Shown here: positions 60,624 through 64,000 of the stretch, one piece after another
How positions within the stretch are numbered: position 1 is the first letter of the stretch
How the letters are laid out: every line of letters begins with the position of its first letter
Source: Promicromonospora thailandica
Lineage (GTDB): Bacteria > Actinomycetota > Actinomycetes > Actinomycetales > Cellulomonadaceae
Reading direction: 5' to 3'
DNA: 64,000 nt
NCBI RefSeq assembly: GCF_024171955.1
Contig: NZ_JAMTCS010000001.1
Location: 372,001 to 436,000, forward strand
Program-made: the position numbers and the translations under genes
The notes under the pieces: model-generated
What the model saw: the letters and a program-made list of their open reading frames with translations, nothing else
Told to the model about the DNA's origin: nothing
Database searches by the model: none

Positions 60624-61156
60624 GGGCCACCCGCCGCGGCCAGGGCGTCGTCGACGGCACCGGTGGCGGTGGCGAGGTCGGCGAGCAGCGCGTCGGCGGT
60701 GGGCGGTACGGCGTCCGCGCCGGCCAGGTCTCCCCCGGACCGCGCGGCGGTCCACTCCCGGGCGCGCACGACGACGTCCGTCACGTCGCCGACGGCGGAC
60801 AGCCCCGTGGACCGCTGGTCGGACGAGGTGGCGTCGGGCGGCACGAGCGTGGTCAGCGCGAGCTCCGCGTCGTCGAGCGCACGGAGCTGGTCGAGCAGCG
60901 CCGTGTCGGCCACGGGCCCGGTGAGCCGGCCGCGCGAGAGCTGCTCGACCGTGATCCGGGTGGCCTGCGCCGCCGAGCGGGCCTCCGCGAGCGCGTCGGC
61001 CACCGCGGCGGTGGCCTGCCCCGGCTCCTGGTGGCTCGCGACGGTGCAGCCGGCGGTGGCGGTCAGCGTGCCGGTCAGCGTGGCGGTCAGCACCGAAGCG
61101 ACGACGACGGACCGCGCCGCCCCGCGCCTCGTCGTCCCCACCCGGCCCCCGTGCAT
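60620..61156 (-). CDS. Putative exported protein, function unknown
   Basis: A 178-residue protein with a positively charged N terminus, a hydrophobic stretch (VVVASVLTATLTGTLTATAGC) and a cysteine that could be lipidated, although the -3 residue is not the usual leucine. The mature part is Ala-rich and helical (residues about 45-175), with no recognised domain. First gene of an operon with the NRAMP transporter, overlapping it by 4 nt. A role in metal binding or sensing is only inference. Confidence 0.6.
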   Translation of the reverse strand: MHGGRVGTTRRGAARSVVVASVLTATLTGTLTATAGCTVASHQEPGQATAAVADALAEARSAAQATRITVEQLSRGRLTGPVADTALLDQLRALDDAELALTTLVPPDATSSDQRSTGLSAVGDVTDVVVRAREWTAARSGGDLAGADAVPPTADALLADLATATGAVDDALAAAGGP

Positions 61157-61192
61157 GCCTCCATGGTGCTCACCCGGGCGGATGCTCGCACG

Positions 61193-62596
61193 TCAGCGCG
61201 CTGCGAGGGGTTCCGTGGCCGGGCCGTCGAGCACCGCGCCGTCGGCGGCGAAGCGCGACCCGTGCACGGGGCAGTCCCACGACTGCTCCTGGTCGTTCCA
61301 CCGGACCACCCCGCCCAGGTGCGGGCAGACCCGCGACACCCGACGGGACCCGGCGCGCTGCCCGGACGGGCGGGTCGCGGCGCAGGCCCAGCCGGCCGAC
61401 TGCTCGGCGAACGTCGCGACCGTGTCGCGCGTGGGGCGTGCTGGGCGGGCCCACGGCTCCAGGGCCGGGGCCCAGTACTCGGGGCTCCCCAGCAGGCGGC
61501 CCGCCAGGGCGAGCCCGGCGGCCGCGGCCGTGGTGAGCCCCCACTTGGCGTACCCGGTCGCCACGAGCACCCGGTCGTCGCCGGGCACCGCGGGCCCGAC
61601 CAGGGGCATCCCGGTGTCGCTCGTGTAGTCCTGGGCCGCCCAGGCGTGCCGCGCGGCGCCCACGGGCAGGTGCTCCCGGACCCACCCCTCCAGCGCGGCG
61701 ACGCGCGCCGCCGGGTCGGGCTCCCGGCCCACGGCGAAACCCTCGCCGCCGACCATGAGCAGGTTGCCCGCCGTGCGCAGCGAGCGGGTCGGGGACCCCG
61801 CGGTGATCGACATGGTCGAGGCGAACCCCGGCGGCAGGTCCTCTGCCCGGGCCACGTCCCACGTCGTGATCAGGCTGCGGCCCGCGTGGAGCCGCAGGAA
61901 CAGGCCGCCGACACGTCCCGGCGGGGTGCCGGTGGCCAGGACCACCCGGTCGGCGACGACGGTGCCGCGGGTCGTCCGCAGCGCGACGCCGGTGCCGTGC
62001 CGGCGCACCTGCCGCACGCGGACGCCGTCGTGCACCGCGACGCCGCGGGCGTGCAGCCGGGCGCGCAGGGCCGCGAGCGCCCGCAGGGGGTCCACCTGGC
62101 CCTGGCCGGGGAGCCGCACGGCGCCGTGGTTCGCGCCCGGGTACGGCGGCTCGTCCTCCCAGTGGACGGGCAGGCCGTGGCGCAGGCCCACGGCGAGGAC
62201 GTCGTCGAGCACCGCGGTCTGCTCGGCCGTGGTCGCCACCGTCAGGTCGTCGCGGTCCTCCACGGGCACGCCCACCTCGGCGAGCGTGCGGCGCAGCCAG
62301 CCCAGGCCCGCCGTGCCCGCGGCGACGTAGTGGTGCACCGTGTCCTCCCCGAGGCGGGCGAGCTCGGCGAGCCGGGTGCCCTGCAGCAGCGAGAGCTTGC
62401 CCGTGGAGCGGGCGGTGGTGGTTGCAGCGGCCGCTGTGCCGGCCGGTGCGCCGGCCGTCCCGGCGTCGAGGACGACGACGTCCGCGCCGCCGTCGGCGAG
62501 CAGGTGCGCCGTCACGGTGCCGGTGAGTCCCGCGCCCACCACGACCACGTCGGCGCGCAGGGGGCCGCGCGCCGTCTCCTGGATGCTGTCGTCCAT
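61193..62596 (-). CDS. DAO-type FAD oxidoreductase with C-terminal Rieske domain
   Basis: A 467-residue fusion. Residues 1-375 form a D-amino-acid-oxidase-like FAD enzyme (DVVVVGAGLTGTVTAHLLADGG, GTGVALRTTRGTVVADRVVLATG, RVLVATGYAKWGLTTAAAAGLALA). Residues about 400-467 form a Rieske [2Fe-2S] domain with C424-x-H426 (CPHLGG) and C442-x2-H445 (CPVHGSRF). The same architecture is known in a family of unknown substrate. GGAGGC precedes the ATG. It stands alone between the NRAMP operon and the ANTAR regulator. Confidence 0.9.
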   Translation of the reverse strand: MDDSIQETARGPLRADVVVVGAGLTGTVTAHLLADGGADVVVLDAGTAGAPAGTAAAATTTARSTGKLSLLQGTRLAELARLGEDTVHHYVAAGTAGLGWLRRTLAEVGVPVEDRDDLTVATTAEQTAVLDDVLAVGLRHGLPVHWEDEPPYPGANHGAVRLPGQGQVDPLRALAALRARLHARGVAVHDGVRVRQVRRHGTGVALRTTRGTVVADRVVLATGTPPGRVGGLFLRLHAGRSLITTWDVARAEDLPPGFASTMSITAGSPTRSLRTAGNLLMVGGEGFAVGREPDPAARVAALEGWVREHLPVGAARHAWAAQDYTSDTGMPLVGPAVPGDDRVLVATGYAKWGLTTAAAAGLALAGRLLGSPEYWAPALEPWARPARPTRDTVATFAEQSAGWACAATRPSGQRAGSRRVSRVCPHLGGVVRWNDQEQSWDCPVHGSRFAADGAVLDGPATEPLAAR

Positions 62597-62760
62597 CCTG
62601 CCTCCGATCGCTGCGCCGTGCCCGGACCGTCCCAGGCTGGCACGGGGCGTGCGGACTCGCAGGGGCCGGTCAGGGGGCTGCGGTGGCCGGTGCCCGGGAA
62701 CCGGGCTACGGTCAAGGTGGAGTCAAGACACGGCGCCGGACTGCGATGACGGAGGCCCCG

Positions 62761-63510
62761 ATGACGACACCGACCGCACGTACCACCGCCCAGCAGGCGT
62801 CCGACGCCCGACCCGCAGCCGTCCCCGAGCGGGCCGGCGACCTGGTCAGAACGATCGCCGCGGGCACCCCGGTCGTCTCCGGCCAGTACCGCGTGGCGCT
62901 GGCGACCGGCACGTGGTGGTGGTCCGACGAGGTGTACCGCCTGTACGGGTACGAGCCCGACGAGGTCAAGCCCGGCCGCGCGGTGCTGCGGGCCCGCAGG
63001 CACCCCGACGACCAGGACCGCGTGGTCCACGAGGCCGTGCGCGCGCTGCGCGCCGGCCACCCCTTCACCTGCGCGCAGCGCATCGTCGACACGCACGGTC
63101 GCACCCGCACCCTCATGGTGTCCGGGCAGGCCGTGCGGACGGCGTCCGGCCCGGAGCTGGTGGGCCAGGTGGCCGACGTGACGCCGCTGCAGCGCGAGGC
63201 CGTGGCGCGGGAGGCCCGCCGGGCGGTCGACGGCGCGATGGCCTCGGCGGCGACGATCGAGCAGGCGCGCGGGGTGCTGATGGCCGTGCACGGGCTCACC
63301 GAGGAGGACGCGCTCACCATGCTCACCGAGCGCGCCGCGACCGCGGGCGCCGACCTGCGCAGCGTGGCCGCCCAGCTCCTGGCCGGGCTCGCCGAGCCGG
63401 GGGCGCTCGGCGCCCCCGCGGCCCGGCAGGTGCGCCGTGTGCTCGCCGAGGTGGTGCCGACCAAGCGGTCGCGCGTGCACGACCCGCTGCTCACGCGCCG
63501 GGCGGCCTGA
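62761..63510 (+). CDS. PAS-ANTAR response regulator
   Basis: A 249-residue protein. Residues about 38-150 are a PAS domain (GTWWWSDEVYRLYGYEPDEVKPG, then TRTLMVSGQAVRTASGPELVGQVADVT). Residues about 155-215 are an ANTAR RNA-binding domain (ATIEQARGVLMAVHGLTEEDALTMLTERAATAGADLRSVAAQLL). It acts by antitermination on hairpin RNA. ATG 62761 is preferred over 62746 because GGAGG lies 5 nt upstream. A TACGGT -10 at 62707-62712 may be its promoter. The ligand is unknown. Confidence 0.88.
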   Translation: MTTPTARTTAQQASDARPAAVPERAGDLVRTIAAGTPVVSGQYRVALATGTWWWSDEVYRLYGYEPDEVKPGRAVLRARRHPDDQDRVVHEAVRALRAGHPFTCAQRIVDTHGRTRTLMVSGQAVRTASGPELVGQVADVTPLQREAVAREARRAVDGAMASAATIEQARGVLMAVHGLTEEDALTMLTERAATAGADLRSVAAQLLAGLAEPGALGAPAARQVRRVLAEVVPTKRSRVHDPLLTRRAA

Positions 63511-63519
63511 GGCCGGGGT

Positions 63520-64000
63520 TCACTCCCCCGCGCGCTGCTCCCGCAGCAGGGCCGCGGCCTGGCCGCCGTCGGGCTCCTGCGCCAGCGCGTCGAGCGTCTG
63601 CTCCACCTTCTCCGCCTCCTGGCGCGGCGGGAGCAGCGGCACGTCGGGGTCCACGACGGCCTCGACGAGCACGGGCCGGTCGGCGGCCAGGGCGCGCGAC
63701 CAGGCCTCGCCCACCTGGCCCGGGTCGTCCACGCGGATGCCCTCCAGGCCGAGCAGCCGCGCGTAGTCGGCGTACGGGAAGTCTGGCACCGTCTGGGAGA
63801 CCGGGAACCGCGGGTCGCCCTCCATCTCGCGCTGCTCCCAGCTCACCTCGGCCAGGTCGCCGTTGTGCAGCACGAGGACGACGAACCGCGGGTCGGCCCA
63901 GTCGCGCCAGCGGTGCGCGACCGTGATGAGCTCCGACAGGCCGTTCATCTGCATGGCGCCGTCGCCCGCGAGCGCCACGACGGGCCGGTCGGGGTGCAGC
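63520..64000 (-). CDS. Thiamine-diphosphate-dependent enzyme, C-terminal part (pyruvate oxidase / acetolactate synthase family)
   Basis: Only the C-terminal 160 residues are in the window; the gene continues beyond base 64000. The pyrophosphate motif is VVALAGDGAMQMNGLSELITVAHRW and the second metal ligand is in VLHNGDLAEVSWEQREMEG. The rest is the helical tail of a decarboxylase/oxidase of the PoxB type (PYADYARLLGLEGIRVDDPGQVGEAW). Substrate is uncertain between pyruvate and other 2-ketoacids. Convergent with the PAS-ANTAR gene, 9 bp apart. Confidence 0.85.
   Translation of the reverse strand, partial: LHPDRPVVALAGDGAMQMNGLSELITVAHRWRDWADPRFVVLVLHNGDLAEVSWEQREMEGDPRFPVSQTVPDFPYADYARLLGLEGIRVDDPGQVGEAWSRALAADRPVLVEAVVDPDVPLLPPRQEAEKVEQTLDALAQEPDGGQAAALLREQRAGE

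Noticed and set aside
58423-62700. Further TGCGAGT matches near 58.55 and 62.66 kb as extra copies of the 36-bp element
   Set aside because: Only 7 to 8 bases match and the GGTTCG and CGAAC arms are missing; a 7-mer like this is expected several times by chance in 64 kb.

Overview
The window is very GC-rich, coding-dense DNA with many GTG starts, many ATGA/GTGA stop-start overlaps, probable leaderless promoters and an F420-type oxidoreductase. This points to an actinobacterium. The saprophytic, sugar-import-rich content fits the Cellulomonadaceae/Promicromonosporaceae part of Micrococcales, but that placement is inference. No rRNA, tRNA, CRISPR array, insertion sequence or phage gene was recognised. 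No gene-free stretch exceeds 300 bases: the longest gaps (about 130-230 b, at 7217-7411, 9227-9458, 41443-41652 and 46468-46671) hold promoters, hairpins and repeats. Layout: 1-2802 holds lysine/diaminopimelate genes (dapE, cut by the window edge, divergent from dapD) and an anchored lysozyme-like protein. 2850-9226 is an oligopeptide ABC importer (fused double ATPase, two permeases, lipoprotein). 9459-13191 holds a cold-shock-domain protein, two GNAT acetyltransferases and a BCCT osmolyte carrier. 13328-19186 is a LacI-controlled sugar operon (regulator, FAD oxidoreductase, CUT1-type ABC importer). 19363-24627 holds a ThrE-like exporter, an APH-like kinase, a CopC-CopD/YcnI copper pair and a small tautomerase with a clear promoter-operator. 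24707-39439 is a uronate-type catabolic locus: IclR regulator divergent from kduI-kduD, a ribose-type ABC importer with two permeases, an aldehyde dehydrogenase, and a giant secreted protein that joins a ThuA domain to a galactose/glyoxal-oxidase-like copper radical oxidase with LamG and cadherin-like modules. 39493-43905 holds a MerR regulator, a frameshifted alcohol dehydrogenase with a textbook MerR promoter, an ANTAR-like small protein whose Shine-Dalgarno is buried in a hairpin, a 49-residue membrane protein, an EamA transporter without a normal start codon, and the F420-type enzyme. 43940-46467 is a P450 plus alcohol dehydrogenase pair. 46672-57519 is a tightly coupled nine-gene operon for an ADP-heptose-type glycoconjugate: carbamoyltransferase, GT2-GmhB fusion, two GT9 heptosyltransferase-like proteins, two GT4 proteins, GmhA, HldE and an SDR. 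It converges on a nucleotide-sugar epimerase/decarboxylase. 58591-61156 is an NRAMP metal transporter operon with two PRC-barrel-like proteins, one frameshifted, and a small exported protein. 61193-64000 holds an amino-acid-oxidase-like protein with a Rieske tail, a PAS-ANTAR regulator and the end of a thiamine-diphosphate enzyme. How the parts work together: the strongest candidate for an undescribed system is the heptose operon. It carries GmhA, the HldE kinase, a GmhB domain and the HldE nucleotidyltransferase, enough to make ADP-heptose from sedoheptulose-7-phosphate, next to glycosyltransferases and a carbamoyltransferase, in an organism that should have no LPS. A 36-bp element upstream of the operon is conserved upstream of the 49-residue membrane protein at nearly the same distance from the start codon, so the two may share a regulator. 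The second candidate is the kdu locus, which links a secreted copper radical oxidase to import and intracellular uronate metabolism.
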